The position numbers were made by a program, and so were the translations under genes. Shown one piece after another: positions 1 through 11,365 of a stretch of 64,000 nt of DNA (position 1 is the stretch's first letter; each line of letters opens with the position of its first letter). The notes below the pieces were generated by a model that was given only the letters and a program-made list of their open reading frames with translations, ran no database searches and was not told the origin of the DNA. Origin of the DNA: Fagopyrum homotropicum (taxonomy: Eukaryota; Streptophyta; Magnoliopsida; Caryophyllales; Polygonaceae); assembly GCA_033239125.1 (NCBI GenBank), contig BSWB01000002.1, forward strand, positions 154,242,409-154,306,408, given 5' to 3'.

Positions 1-450
1 ATAGAGAAGACGATCTAGGAGCTTCTCAGGCGCCGGTTGATGCGATTCGTCCGGATTTGGGGTCGGCTCCTGCGATTCAGGTTCAAGACAAAGGAAAGAG
101 GGCTTGATGTGGTGTAGATCTAGGCTCGTAGTCGGTGCAGATCTAGGCTCGCGGGCGGCTCCTCCAGAATCGCTCCTCGCAGGCGGCGATTGACAGTGTT
201 GTGGCGGAAGAGGCGGCGATTTCCAGAAGGAAAAATATGTTGCTTCACTCCAACGGTTGCGGGCTCGAAGGCGGGATGGTGATGGAGGTTTTGCAAGCGG
301 AGGAGGCGGCTGGCGGTGCAAATCAAGCGTTTGTCAGAGGGAAGGAAGAAGAGGGCAACGGTTGTTCAGAGGGAAGGAATAAGAGGGCGAGGGTTTCAGG
401 GGAGGAAGAAGAAGTGGGGGTAAATCTTCCAAATTGGATATTAACTTAAA
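1..450. other. GC-rich unassigned segment at left edge
   Basis: A GC-rich island in otherwise AT-rich DNA. In the + frame starting at base 3 an open frame runs in from the window edge and ends at a TGA near 105-107, about 34 codons. It could be the tail of a gene or of a transposon protein lying to the left, but no domain is recognisable. A short imperfect direct repeat around GCAGATCTAGGCTCG lies at about 114-155. A second + frame (201-449) is rich in Glu, Gly and Ala and looks like a composition artefact. Function unknown. Confidence 0.3.
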
Positions 451-1648
451 ATTTATTTTTTTTTTCTTTTTGGAACATCTAATCAGTCTGATATTTGGTG
501 CTGTACCATCATTTCATATAACCCAAATAGTGCCCTACAGTTCTAGTTTCCAGCCCTATTTTCTTTTTTGAGTCTATAGAGGGTCATTTCATAAAAGTGA
601 AATTTCAAAGGTCCTAATCCTCTAATTATTTATATATATAACAAATACATTGTTTACATAATTACATAGGGCAACCCTCTATTATCTATATTTACATAAT
701 CTATCAGGATTGTACGTTTTTGTCCGGTTTCTCTTTGTGATCGCACAAATGAATTGTGAAGAATAAGCGTGGAAGTGCAAACACTATTATCCATATGTTA
801 ATATATATTTATATATTATAATAATATATAATATTATATATGTATATAGTGTATCCAAATAATTTAATTAAAATGCGGTGTAAATCCGGTCCCCAAACAT
901 TACGGAATTGGAATAGAAAAGTCGGAATATTGTCAGAATATTTATTCCGCAACTTTATCGGAAAATGAATCTTCATAAGGTGCGTTTCTTAGTTGCTAAG
1001 AAGCGTAATATCGACTCTTCTCTTCATTTTTCCATTTGATATTATTTCATATCTTAGACATAATTGATATCTTGATAAATTCTTTCAAGTTTCAACCGTG
1101 ATTTTATTAATTGGAGCTCCTAAATGTCCCAAGTAGTACTAAAGGGTAAAAATAACTCGTCGTAGGAAAATGTGAAAATTTCCTCAAAGCCCTAAATTGA
1201 AGTTAGAGCACAACAATGCAAGTGAAGTTCGTCCATTATGCACGGTTGGAAAGCTAGGGTACAAACACCCAAAAGTTTGCATAAGGTTAAGCGCAATAAT
1301 CATAATTAAGCATAATCAATTATAATTAAGCTTAATTAATCACAATTAGCTAAGATTGAAAATCTCGGCTTTTACAAGGGGTAGTTATTGCATGAAAAAC
1401 AGAAGGATTTCAACCAAGGCTTTGTATAATGCTTTTCAGCAGCAATAAAATCAGCCAACATAGCATTTGTTTGTTTAGACTTCAGGCAAAGTCACCAACT
1501 CTTCAAAAAAGGTTGGTTTATTTTGTCCAATAGGATCCAAACTTGTGACCACAAAATGGTCAAGGACCCTTTGTGGGCTTAGATCGTAGGCAGGCTAAAG
1601 AAAACATCACCTCCAAAGAGCAAAACAAAAACCAAGCTCATAAAAGCG
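451..1648. other. AT-rich spacer, no gene seen
   Basis: AT-rich non-coding DNA with a TATAT-dominated low-complexity tract near 800-850. I see no reading frame with recognisable protein similarity, no tRNA-like structure and no clear element ends. The last 250 bases before 1649 may be older host or repeat DNA into which the following LTR inserted. Confidence 0.5.
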
Positions 1649-4413
1649 TGTAACACCCGGAAATTTTATTTTCGATAAACTTTGAGTCAAGCGGTATTCT
1701 GGGACCAACCTCCTACATACTTAGATCATTCTTGTGATTTTATGTGACTTTTAGAATTTATAAGTCTCTATACCTTTCATTGTATGTGAGCTTCTTTTAT
1801 ACTTACATAATACCAACTTTTACCTATCATTTTATGTGTATGAATATCACATAATCTTCTATCATAAGGCACAGTTTTTTTATTCATTGTATTACATTTT
1901 GTTTTTAAACCTTGACTTCTTTCTTAACCAACCTTGATTTCCTCCAACAAGATATCAACTCTTGCCTTATTTATTTTTTCAAGTAACAAATGCTGCTCCT
2001 GCACATCTACACAAGCCCTAACAACCGATTCCCTCATTCACGCAGCAATAACCGAATCCCTCATTCACGCAGACCTCTCATTCCTCCTCCCTTCTCTTCG
2101 TCTTCTTTTTATAGCAACCAGACGTCTTGTCTTCCCTGCCCATTGAGCCAAGGTCTTCATCTTCTTCATTCGAAACACAACAACGCATCCTCTCTCTCTC
2201 TTTCACGTACAAGAATTGACCTACACAACAACAACAACAACGCAGCAGGCCAAGGGATGTCTTCCTTGTGTCTTATCTCTCACAGAAGCATTCCATCACA
2301 AGCCCTTCCTCCTCTACTCTAGTCACGCAGCACGAGCCAGGAGCAATTCTTCCCTTTTGCAAGAAGGAAACAATTCAACAACAAGTAAGCAAATCTCTTC
2401 CCTTCTTCTTTCATGTACCAACAAACAAGGAACAACCATTTATCTTCCCCTCTTCCTTCTTCACGCAGCAATATCAACCAACAAGAGCCTCCATTTCCGG
2501 CCTTGCACACAGGAGCATCGAGCCTTTTAAGTAGAGTAAGACCCACACCTCTTTTCATTGTCTTTCCCTCCACATATATGTGCTAATAAGGGCCTCCAAA
2601 ATTGTCTTAAAATCTCACATAACAGCCAAAGAGAAACCTCAAGGAGTTGCTTCATTTTTCCGAGTTTCCAAAAATTGACGAGCATCCAACTTCGGATCCA
2701 GATTTGGGTATGAAACACTCCTCCTTTTTGGCTGAAATTTTGATATATTGTAGTTGAGTTATTGTAGTAAAACATATCAAAGTTTGAGAAGAATCCAACG
2801 AGTAGTTTAGAATTTATGAATTTTAAAGTTAAGACCTTAAGTATTTTTTAATCTTTCTAGAAATGTTGAAAAGTTTCGAAGTATGAAAAACTGTTTGTTG
2901 ATGCAGTTTTTGGATCCAATTATGATCGGGTTAGACTTCTCTGATAGACATGGAATTGTGAGGGGTTATAGTATAGATACTATAGTTCACCATACCAAAT
3001 TTTGGGATCGATCCAACTGTTAGATTTGGACTTATGATGTCATAGTGTAGGGAACAAACTCATTTTTTTAAAGAGAAAGAGAAATTTTGCTAAGTATAGA
3101 ATTTAGTGTTCTTGGAGACAACTTTGGATTTCGTGTGAATCTTGTGGATTAGTATTTCCAGATTTTGATATTCCTAGATAGGAGTAGACATGACATGGTA
3201 CATATAAGTATTTTTCTCGGAATTTTTAGATTTAGTAGAAGGGTTTTATTATGGACCAAACTATGGTCTTAGTTAGATTTGGATGTAAGTTGAGATTCAT
3301 TAGGAAGTTTGAAAGTTTGACAAATCTTTTAAACTTAAAAGATCTCTTAATTTTAGAGTTTGACATCATGTTCTTATATATTAGTAGAGGTTTATGAACC
3401 TTCTTAGAGTCATTAGGGCTTTTCGAATCATCAAGGGTAAAATTGTCTTTTCATAAAAATGAACCAGTTTATTATATATTCTCAGATAGTTGTCGTTAAC
3501 CTAGAAGTTTGTACTAAAATAGCACAAACTTATAAATGACAGATGTGTTATATTGCACTAAGTTCCTTTTTATAACCAAGCAATTGAGATCATATACATA
3601 TCTGATCGAGTATTAGCGTTAACTAGACAATATAGGTAGGTTCTTTGGGCTTACTTAACTAGCTTTCTTTATATTGGTGTGGACTATGGTAGTGGTGTGT
3701 GAATTGTATGTCTCCTCATTATAACTTGAGTAGGCCGAAGTTGTTATTAATTTAGACCCAAGTGTATGTATAACGGGTCGTGGTATCACTGCCCAACTTT
3801 GACATGAGATTGGGAGATTCTCTGTGACTAGTCTAGACATGGTATATGTCGAGATGCATCGAACCACTCCTAGCCTGTTGGTATATGAGGACGGAGGCGA
3901 GATTCAAGGAACTTCTCGTGCCACAAGCATAAGTTAAATTAGAAGTGAATCACTTAAAAAAGAGAATAACCGGATTTTATGTGAGCATGTTGCGTGTTTC
4001 TTTTTAGTATTGATGTGTGTTTGTGCTATTTTAGTACACCTGATATTTAGTTTGTTAGCTAATGGTTTTATTATATGTTGTTAATATATATTGCAAGATA
4101 GAGCAGTTGCAGACTAATCCGGACAAGATTGGTCCGCCGGGTTCCATGTATGTAGTAGGACGGAATTTGGGGTTTGCTTATTATCTAATTTTATTTTGCA
4201 TTTGTCGTCATTGGGATTTTTGCCCTTATACAATACTTGGATAATGGTCTTTTATTTGAGTTCATGACATTATTGCATTTTATATACTATTCGGTTTTCC
4301 TTTATGTGTGCCTTGTTGTGAGATCTAGTGAAATTGTTCTCAGGCTAAGATCAGGACCCATTGTGAGGTTCTAACCCGTAGCGCCCCGAGTTCTGAAAAG
4401 TTGTGGTGTTACA
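1649..4413 (+). mobile_element. Solo-LTR-like unit of a Ty3/gypsy family
   Basis: The unit starts with TGTAACACCC and ends with GGTGTTACA, the short inverted ends typical of plant gypsy LTRs. Its last 700 bases share a series of motifs with the 3' LTR ending at 11365 and with the LTR ending at 38839, including GGGACCCATTGTGAGG-like and GTAGCGCCCCGAG. Its 2650-3560 part resembles the interrupted LTR at 57030-61050. No primer-binding site follows the right end and no gag or pol is present, so a solo LTR (about 2.76 kb) formed by LTR-LTR recombination is the simplest reading. The flanking pentamers AAGCG and GATCG do not match, so an old insertion or a recombinant is possible. The 1934-2575 stretch has several short open frames that I regard as non-coding leader sequence. 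Confidence 0.65.
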
Positions 4414-4916
4414 GATCGATTCTTCTTGCAATAGAAGAGGAACGCAATGGCGGTCTGCCAAAGTTATTGACTCATCTTCAACAAAGAGAAGAATAACCTA
4501 TTTGTGGTTGTAGCAGGGGTAAGACCATATATTGTCGGAGAAGGTTGGTGGCTTTCACCGGTGAAGGTGACTTTCATCGGAGGTGATAGTGGTTTTTCCC
4601 TCTAGAGGATGTATCCAATAGAACAGAAAGGATGAAGCCAAAGTGTCAAGGCAAAATGTAATCTACGGAGAACAAGCTCCGCCAACATCACGGAGTGTTC
4701 GAGAAGGACATGGACATCGAGACAAAGAAGTCAAGCAACCATTGCATACCTAAAACCTAGTGAGTACGTATTCAGTGAGTCCCGAAAAGGTCTGGAGAAT
4801 GATCACCCAAAGAGGGACCTTTGCCGGACATAGTTAGGGTTTTCAATATTTGGTGTTCGAACAAAACATGATTGTGACTTTTGAGAAAGGAATCATTGGA
4901 GACTTGACGGGTGACA
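4414..4916. other. Unassigned segment between two LTR units
   Basis: About 500 bases between the end of one LTR and the start of the next. I see no recognisable protein, RNA or repeat ends. It may be leftover internal retrotransposon sequence or host DNA. Confidence 0.4.
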
Positions 4917-5720
4917 TGTAACGCCCCGTTTTTGGCCTTCACCGCAGGTGCGGCCCAACCTCCCTGTTGCGGTTGCGGCACGGCCCAGCTGCAGGTGTGG
5001 CTAGGCCCAACTCGTTTATGAGCTGTATAATCTTTGTTTTTTCTATCTTGATCTATCTATGGGCTTTTGGCCCGTCTTTCTTCTACCTTCTAACCCTAAT
5101 ATGACCTTCCTTGCTCTTTTCCCAATCGTTCTCTATGTATTCTCACTGTCTCTTCCTTTTTCCGTTTCTTGCTTACGTTTTCTTCAACCTCAAGCAAGCT
5201 GCAGACTTTCCCTTGTGATCTTCTACAGAACGTGTAAGTCTTCATCCCTTGATCCTTCTGACGTTCATGTATGTTGCATGCTTCTCCCTTCTTCTTTTCT
5301 TCTTTTCCCTTTCTCTTTTCTTATTCTTTCCTTCACATGAATCAAGATCGAGTTTTGATTCTTGTTTATCCTTCGTTGTTGACGAGTATGTGTTCTAGGC
5401 TTCCTTGGTTGAAGAGTTGTTGTGTGTGAAGTGGAGAAGTGAAACCTTTTGCCCTTATTGAGTTGTTAATGTCAAGAAGCCGACGCCGCTTCTGTTGTAG
5501 AAACCGCCCCCGTGCCTAGAACCAGCCGACCCTGCGGCTGCACACCTCGCCGCCCTCGCGCCTCCAGTCTGCCACCCCCCCGGTTCATCTGTAGTGACTC
5601 CCGTCTTTGGTGAGTTGCTTCCTTCTTTGCTTCCTTTGCCCTTTCCTTATGCTAGATCATGCTAGGCTGGACCTAAATGATTAGTGTGAATGCCAGTTAG
5701 TGGCTTGTTGATTCCCATGA
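4917..5720 (+). repeat. Truncated 5' LTR of chromovirus
   Basis: Collinear with the first half of the 3' LTR at 9649: both share the transcript-leader-like section with TTTCTTGC(A/T)TAC-type blocks, the GATCTTnnnnGAACGTGTAAGT block and the CTCCCGTCTTTGGTGAG block (5587-5615 here, about 10347-10365 there). The similarity stops near 5720, so the LTR 3' half, which is present in the right copy at 10400-11365, is missing. The right limit is approximate. Confidence 0.65.
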
Positions 5721-5741
5721 GTTGGTTAAGCTTCTTGAGTT

Positions 5742-6115
5742 ATGTTGTTGATGTTATTCCTTGTGAACCTTGAGACTATAAATCCTTCTCCAAGCATGTT
5801 GAGATCAATAACGATCGGTCAGAGGAGAGCTTCTCAAACAGAAGGTCCTGAGAAGAGGCAGAGGACTGAACCTACCAATGCTAGAGTTGGAGCTTCGGGT
5901 TTTGGGCATAGTCAAACGCCGGGACGTTTTGGTTTTCAGCAATCTGTACAGAGTTCTGACAGAGGACGGCAATACTTTAACAGCCGAGATGTCGGACACA
6001 TGAGAACAAATTTGCAAAAAGGATGATGTGACTTGCTTTTCTTGTGGCAAGCCCGGACACAGAGCTGCGTTTTGCCATCAGGGCAAAGCTCTATCTCAGT
6101 AGGGATCTTCGCCTA
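5742..6115 (+). pseudogene. gag remnant with CCHC zinc knuckle
   Basis: Only the C-terminal part of a gypsy gag survives. A Gln/Arg/Gly-rich linker runs to a stop near 6026. The zinc knuckle CFSCGKPGHRAAFC (CX2CX4HX4C) follows from 6032 in another frame, so a frameshift separates them. The zinc knuckle normally packages element RNA in the nucleocapsid. The capsid region expected upstream is absent, replaced by truncated LTR. The protein is not expressible as it stands. Confidence 0.75.
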
Positions 6116-9100
6116 TTAGCATTGCAGGAGGTGGACAAAGACCTCAATATCAGCAGCAGAGAGCTCCTGGTTTCACCGCTCCTCAGGGTTCTACTCCAGA
6201 ACATGGGAAAGGTAGGGGACAAGTTGGTGGTTTTACAGACACCAGAGATGCATCAACTAGATTTTATGAGCTGAGGAGTGTTATAGAGCCAACAACGCCA
6301 ATGACCACATGTATCATTCATATTAATGGTTTTCCTGTCAAGAGTTCTTTTCGATACCGAAGCTATGCATTCTTTTATATTTGATGCATGTGTAGATAGA
6401 TTGACCTTAGTTACAGTAGAAGGTAGACCCTTCTTTATAGGATTACCCGATGGGGGTAATATTAGAGGTACATGATAGGTTCGCGATTGCCCTATTAGAC
6501 TGGGAGTTTGCGATTGGCCAGCTGACTTCTTCGGCATGTACCTAGTGCATGAAGAAGTTATTCTGGGCATGGATTGGATGGATCGACATCGATTAGTTCT
6601 GGATATCAGTAGGAGGAAGATGACGGTAACTACAGAGTCAGGCCATGTGGAGATTTTCTGAGGATGGGATATCGGAAAGATCGATATGATCATTAGTGCA
6701 GTCCGAGTTGCGAGACTTATTGGTCAGGGTTGCGAGGCTTTCTGGTGCTATGCCCTGAAGGATAGTACTAGTCTAATTTTGGAGGAAATCCCGGTAGCTT
6801 GCGAGTTTACCGACTTTTTGGAGAGCCATTAGATTTACCTCCACAAAGGAGTGTAGACTTTGACATTGATCTAGAGCCCAGGAAAAGACCGATCTCTAAG
6901 GCTCCTTACTATATGATGTCTATCGAGATGCTTGATCGAGCTTAAGAAGCAGCTTGAGACAGCATTTAAGGATGAGAGAGCATGAAATAGCCAAGACGGC
7001 ATTTCGGACCAGGTATAACCACTAAGAGTTTATAGTGATGCCATTCGGGTTCACGAACGCGCCCGCAGTTTTCAAGGAGTTGATGAACAACATCTTTATC
7101 GACTTCTTAGACCAGTTTGTAGTTGTCTTCATAGATGACATTCTGGTATACTCTCGTAGCAGAGATGAGCATGCAGGACAGTTAAGGATCATACTCAGAG
7201 TCCTGCAAGATAGAGAGCTTTATGTTAAGCTCTCTAAGTGGGAGTTTTGAATGTCCGAGGTAGCATTCTTGGGTCATATCATTTCAGCTAAAGGGATCAA
7301 GGTAGATCCAGCGAAGATCGAGTCAGTAGCATCGTGGCTGCCTCTTGAGAACGTCAAGGAGGTACACAACTTCTTAGGATTGGCGGGCTACTACCGGCGG
7401 TTTGCGGAGGGCTTTTTAGTTATTGCCCGACCTCTCACTTCCTTGCTAAGGAAGTCTACGAGATTTGTGTGGTCCAAGTCGTGCCTGCAGAGCTTTGAGG
7501 AGCTGAAGAAGAGTTTGACCTCTGCTTCTATCTTAGCTCAGCCAGAGGGCATCGAGGACTTTGCGGTTTACAGCGACGCATTCAAGCTAGGCTTGGGATG
7601 TGTTATGATGTAGAGAGGTAAGGTGATTGCTTACACGTCTAGACAACTGAAGACATACGAGGAGAATTACTCTACCCATGATCTTGAGTTGGCTTTTGTT
7701 GTTCACGCTATGAAGATTTGGAGGCATTATCTGTACGGAGCTACGTTTCAGATTTTCACAGACCATAAGAGTCTGAAGTACATGTTCACTGAGTAGGAGT
7801 TGAATAACCGTCAGAGGAGATGGTTAGAGTTGATCAAGGACTTTGACCTTGAGATCTTATACAACCCGAGGATGGCGAATGTGGTATCTAATTCCCTTAG
7901 TAGGAAGACTCGCCGGGAGATGGCGATTGCTAGGCTGATAACTCAGCCACAGTTGCAGCAAGACTTAGCATAGCTAGAGATGGATATCCACTTTTCGGTT
8001 TCCGATAGCCATTTGTCCAACATGGAGATGTTACCTGATTTGTTGGTAGAGATCCGACAGAAGCAGGAGAGTTGCCAACTTTGACACATATCCGATACCG
8101 TATGTCTCGAGAAGAGGCGCCATAGTTTGCACTCGGTGCCCATGGGATCTTAAGACGCCAAGAACGTGTATGTGTGTCTTCCGATCGAGAGTTGAGACAA
8201 CGGATCCTATAGGAGTCTCACTTTACACCTTACTCAGTGCATCCCGGTGCGAGTAAGATGTATCAAGATGTCAGACGCTCTTTCTAGTAGGGTGGTCTGA
8301 AGCCAGATGTGGCGAGATATGTAGCTTCGTGTGCGACCTGTCAACAGGTCAAGATCGAGCATCATCGAACAAGAGAAGAGCTACACCCGCTTCCCGTTCC
8401 TTAGTGGAAGGGGGAGGACATCTCGATGGATTTTGTGACCAGTGTGAGATCGAGTCGAGGTTTTAATGCTATTTGGGTCATAGTAGATCGATTGACGAAG
8501 ACCACACATTTTATTCCTATCAAGGAAACGTGGCCGGTAAGTCAATTAACAGAGGAGTTCACTAGATAGATAGTGAGACTTCATGGAGTACTTAGGACTA
8601 TAGTATTTGACAGAGACGGACGGTTCACATCGAGATTCTGGCAGCAAGTGCATGTCATCCTTGGTACGAGTCTGTAGTTCACGATTTCTTATCATCCTCA
8701 AACCGATGGTCAGTTGGAGCGGACCATCCAGACTCTGGAGGATATGTTGTAAGCATGCGTGTTAGACTGAGGACAGGTGTGGCCAAATCACCTTCCCTTA
8801 GTGGAGTTTTTGTATAACAATAGTTGGCATGCTTCGATCATGATGGATCCTTATGAGGCTTTATATGGACAGAGATGTTGTACCCCGCTGTGTTAGGACG
8901 AGCCGATTAGTGCTAGCGGTGTAGCACCTAAGCAGATTCAGGATGATATGGCTCGAGTGATAGTGATTCGAGAGCGGATGTTAGCAGCACAAAGCCGTTA
9001 GAACTCTTGTGTAGATAAGAGGCGTAGACCTATGGAGTTCAGAGTTGGAGCTCAGGCTTGATTGAGAGTATCCCGACACGAGGTGTCAGATGTTTTGGCG

Positions 9101-9477
9101 TCAAGGGGAAGTTGAGCCCCAGATATTTCAGACCGTTCGATGTTCTTGATCAAGTTGGAGAGGCTGCATACAAACTTGCTTTACCTCCGAGGCTAGAGTG
9201 TGCTCACCTCGTCTTCCATGTGTCTCAGCTACGGGAGTATGTACCAGACCCGAGACACATCGTCAGTCACAAAGATCTAGTGGTTGAGCCAAATCACACG
9301 TTTGTTGAGCACCCGGTAGTTGTCTTAGAAATTAGCACGAGACGCTTGCATTCGAAGGACATACCGATAATAAAGATTCAGTGGTCAATGCGAGGGGCTG
9401 ATGAGGCGACTTGGAAGATAGAGGATAGTATTCAGAGGAACTATCCGGAGTTCTATGCGGATGTAGTCTTACCTTAA
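6116..9477 (+). pseudogene. Ty3/gypsy pol remnant (PR-RT-RH-INT-CHD)
   Basis: Aspartic protease remains lie at about 6290-6480, where the active-site region reads DTEAMHSF rather than the DTG-type motif. RT begins near 6830, but its first motifs are deleted between about 6960 and 6980; it resumes at AKTAFRTRY (6991) and continues through MPFGFTNAPAVF (7038) and the FIDD catalytic motif (about 7128-7140). RNase H follows with YSDAFKLGLGC (7570) and TDHKSL (7760). Integrase has HPGASKMY (8243), the core start MDFV (8428) and SYHPQTDGQ (8689). A stop-free C-terminal piece is at 9058-9477. In-frame stops occur at 7248, 7611, about 7794 and 7971, and at many places in integrase, mostly where the family has Gln or Trp. 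Non-functional. Confidence 0.85.
9058..9477 (+). pseudogene. Integrase C-terminus with chromodomain-like tail
   Basis: The longest uninterrupted piece of the pol frame (139 residues). It includes the integrase GKLSPRYFRPF-type motif (about residues 17-27), the LPPRLECAHLVFHVSQLR segment just after it, and a tail with IKIQW and DEATWKIED that matches the chromodomain-like end of plant chromoviruses. In intact relatives this tail steers integration to particular chromatin marks. The start codon at 9058 is only the first ATG after a decay stop and is not a real start. Confidence 0.75.
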
Positions 9478-9648
9478 GCATAGGTGTGTTCTAGTTTCGT
9501 TGTTGTGTTGCGTACGCTTTTGTGACATCTTGAGTTATGTGCCCCGAGTGGGAATATATGAGTTGAGTTAAGCTTTTCTGTGTTGTTGTTGTGTGACCTT
9601 TCTGGTTGTTGCAAGTTTCAGGATAAAACTTTTTTTAGGGGGATCTGA

Positions 9649-11365
9649 TGTAAGACCCCAGTTTTGCCTTCACCGCCCCTACGGGGAAGAAGGCTGCCCC
9701 AGGGGCAAGCCTTGGCTTCCCCCACGGTGACAGTGAGCCGCCCCTACGGTTGGCCGCCCTTGCGGCAAGGCGATCCGCCACAGATTGCGCTGATTTGTTT
9801 CCATTTCATTTTTATTTCCTTTCATAGATAGAAGATCCGATCTTCTATCTTATGGGTCGGCTTTCCTATCTTCTTCATAACCCTAGAACGTTTCCTTCTA
9901 CCTTTCCACCCCTTCTCTATAAATCCCCTTCCTTCCCTTTTTTTGCGTTTCTTGCATACATTTTCTTCAACCTTGAGAGCTGCTACCGTTGCCCTTGCTT
10001 CCTGTGATCTTGTTGAACGTGTAAGTTAATCTTCCCTTGTTTATTCCTCATGTTCATGTGTTGCTGCATGCAGTCTCCTTCTGTTTCGTTTTCTCTTTTC
10101 TTCTTCTCCAAGAATCAAGTTTAATTCTTGATTCTTGTGGAACGTTCCGTTATTGATCCTTCGATGTCACAGGCTCCCTTGGTTGAGTTATGGCGTGTGT
10201 GAAGTGTTGAGAGAAGAAAGCCTTAGATTTGTTGTGTTCCTTGCTGTCGAAGGAGTCGAATGTGTTTCTGTACCGAAACCCGCCCCCGCACATGCACAGA
10301 ACCGCCCCTACAATTACCTGTTTTGCCGCCCCTGCGGTTTCTCTGCAGTAGCTCCCGTCTTTGGTGAGCTGCTTCCTTCCTTGCTTTCCTCGTTCATTTC
10401 CTTGCCTCTTGATGTTGTTCTTGACCCTTAGTCTTTTGTAAGACTAAGGTTGGGACCTTCTCTTGTGGAGATCTCTTAGATATCAATGAAACTAGAAGTT
10501 ATAGACTTCTAGCAACCGTTCATTCCTGATTCTTGATGTCTTATGTGAACAGGCTTTCCTTGCTCCTTTCTTGAGGGAAACTGTTTTGTTCTCTGACCGT
10601 TTGAGATACCTTCGAGTGAGGTAAGTTCCTTGTATTTTCTTAGCTGCTTTCCGTATATTGGATTGATTGTTTTGGCTTGCTTGTGTTGTTGTTTATTGCT
10701 ATAACTGATAACCGGAATATGATTGACCTTGTTATGCCGTAATTAGCCCAAGTGTATTATAAACGGGCGGTTACCGCTTATCCATTTCAGAATGGGGAAA
10801 CTGGGAGGTGCTCTTGCGACCAGTCCAACATGTGACAGAAGGATGCATACGTTTTATTCCTGTTGGTGAAAGGGGACAAAGACGAGATCGCAGTGACTCT
10901 CGTGTAACGACCATAAGTTGAATTATTAATTGGATAGCATAATAAAAGATAATAACCGGCTGAGTGCGAGCATGTTATGTGTTTACTTTACCTTATGTGT
11001 ATTTATGTCTTTACTGTCTTTCTAATATCTAGAATGTTAGCTAACGGTTTATACCGATGTTGTAGATCTTCCGTAGGTTAGGGATGCTGCTAAGTGATTC
11101 AGATGGTGTGGTCAGCCGGGGTTCCCGTACATTATAGGACGGATCGGGTTTATATTTCAATTGTTATCTTTTCCTTTGTTTTGAACTTGGCTGCGAGTCT
11201 TTGACGCTTTCCTTGTTGTTTCCTTTGGTTTTATAAACAGTTTTGGTTTTTCGTTTGTTTGTCCTTTGTTGTAAGATCCGTTGTGTTGTTGCTACTTTGA
11301 GGGTCGGGACCCATTGTGAGGTCCTAGCTCGTAGCACTTCGAGTTCCAGAACTTGGGGTGTTACA
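9649..11365 (+). repeat. 3' LTR of chromovirus (1.7 kb)
   Basis: TGTAAGACCCC to GGGTGTTACA, preceded by the purine tract AGGGGGA at about 9637-9643 that fits a polypurine tract. GC-rich blocks with CCGCCCCTACGG lie at 9670-9790 and 10270-10345. A TATAAAT box near 9917 and the AACGTGTAAGT-like block downstream suggest promoter and leader. The last 640 bases carry the motif set shared with the LTRs ending at 4413 and 38839. Confidence 0.8.

Larger units (their letters stand above)
4917..11365 (+). mobile_element. Decayed Ty3/gypsy chromovirus
   Basis: An LTR retrotransposon in the + orientation. The left LTR begins TGTAACGCCCC at 4917 and the right LTR begins TGTAAGACCCC at 9649 and ends TTACA at 11365. 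Between them are gag zinc-knuckle, protease, reverse transcriptase, RNase H, integrase and a chromodomain-like C terminus in the Ty3/gypsy order. The left LTR lacks its 3' half, the primer-binding site and the gag capsid region; a deletion near 5720 joins LTR leader to the gag tail. The RT is also internally deleted and pol carries more than ten stops. The element cannot encode working proteins. The 5-bp flanks do not match, which fits great age or recombination. Confidence 0.85.

Noticed and set aside
2216..2534. Overlapping open frames rich in Ser/Thr/Gln within the first LTR unit
   Set aside because: Frames overlap in several registers, have no known domain and lie in an LTR leader-like, pyrimidine-rich region. 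Best explained by composition.
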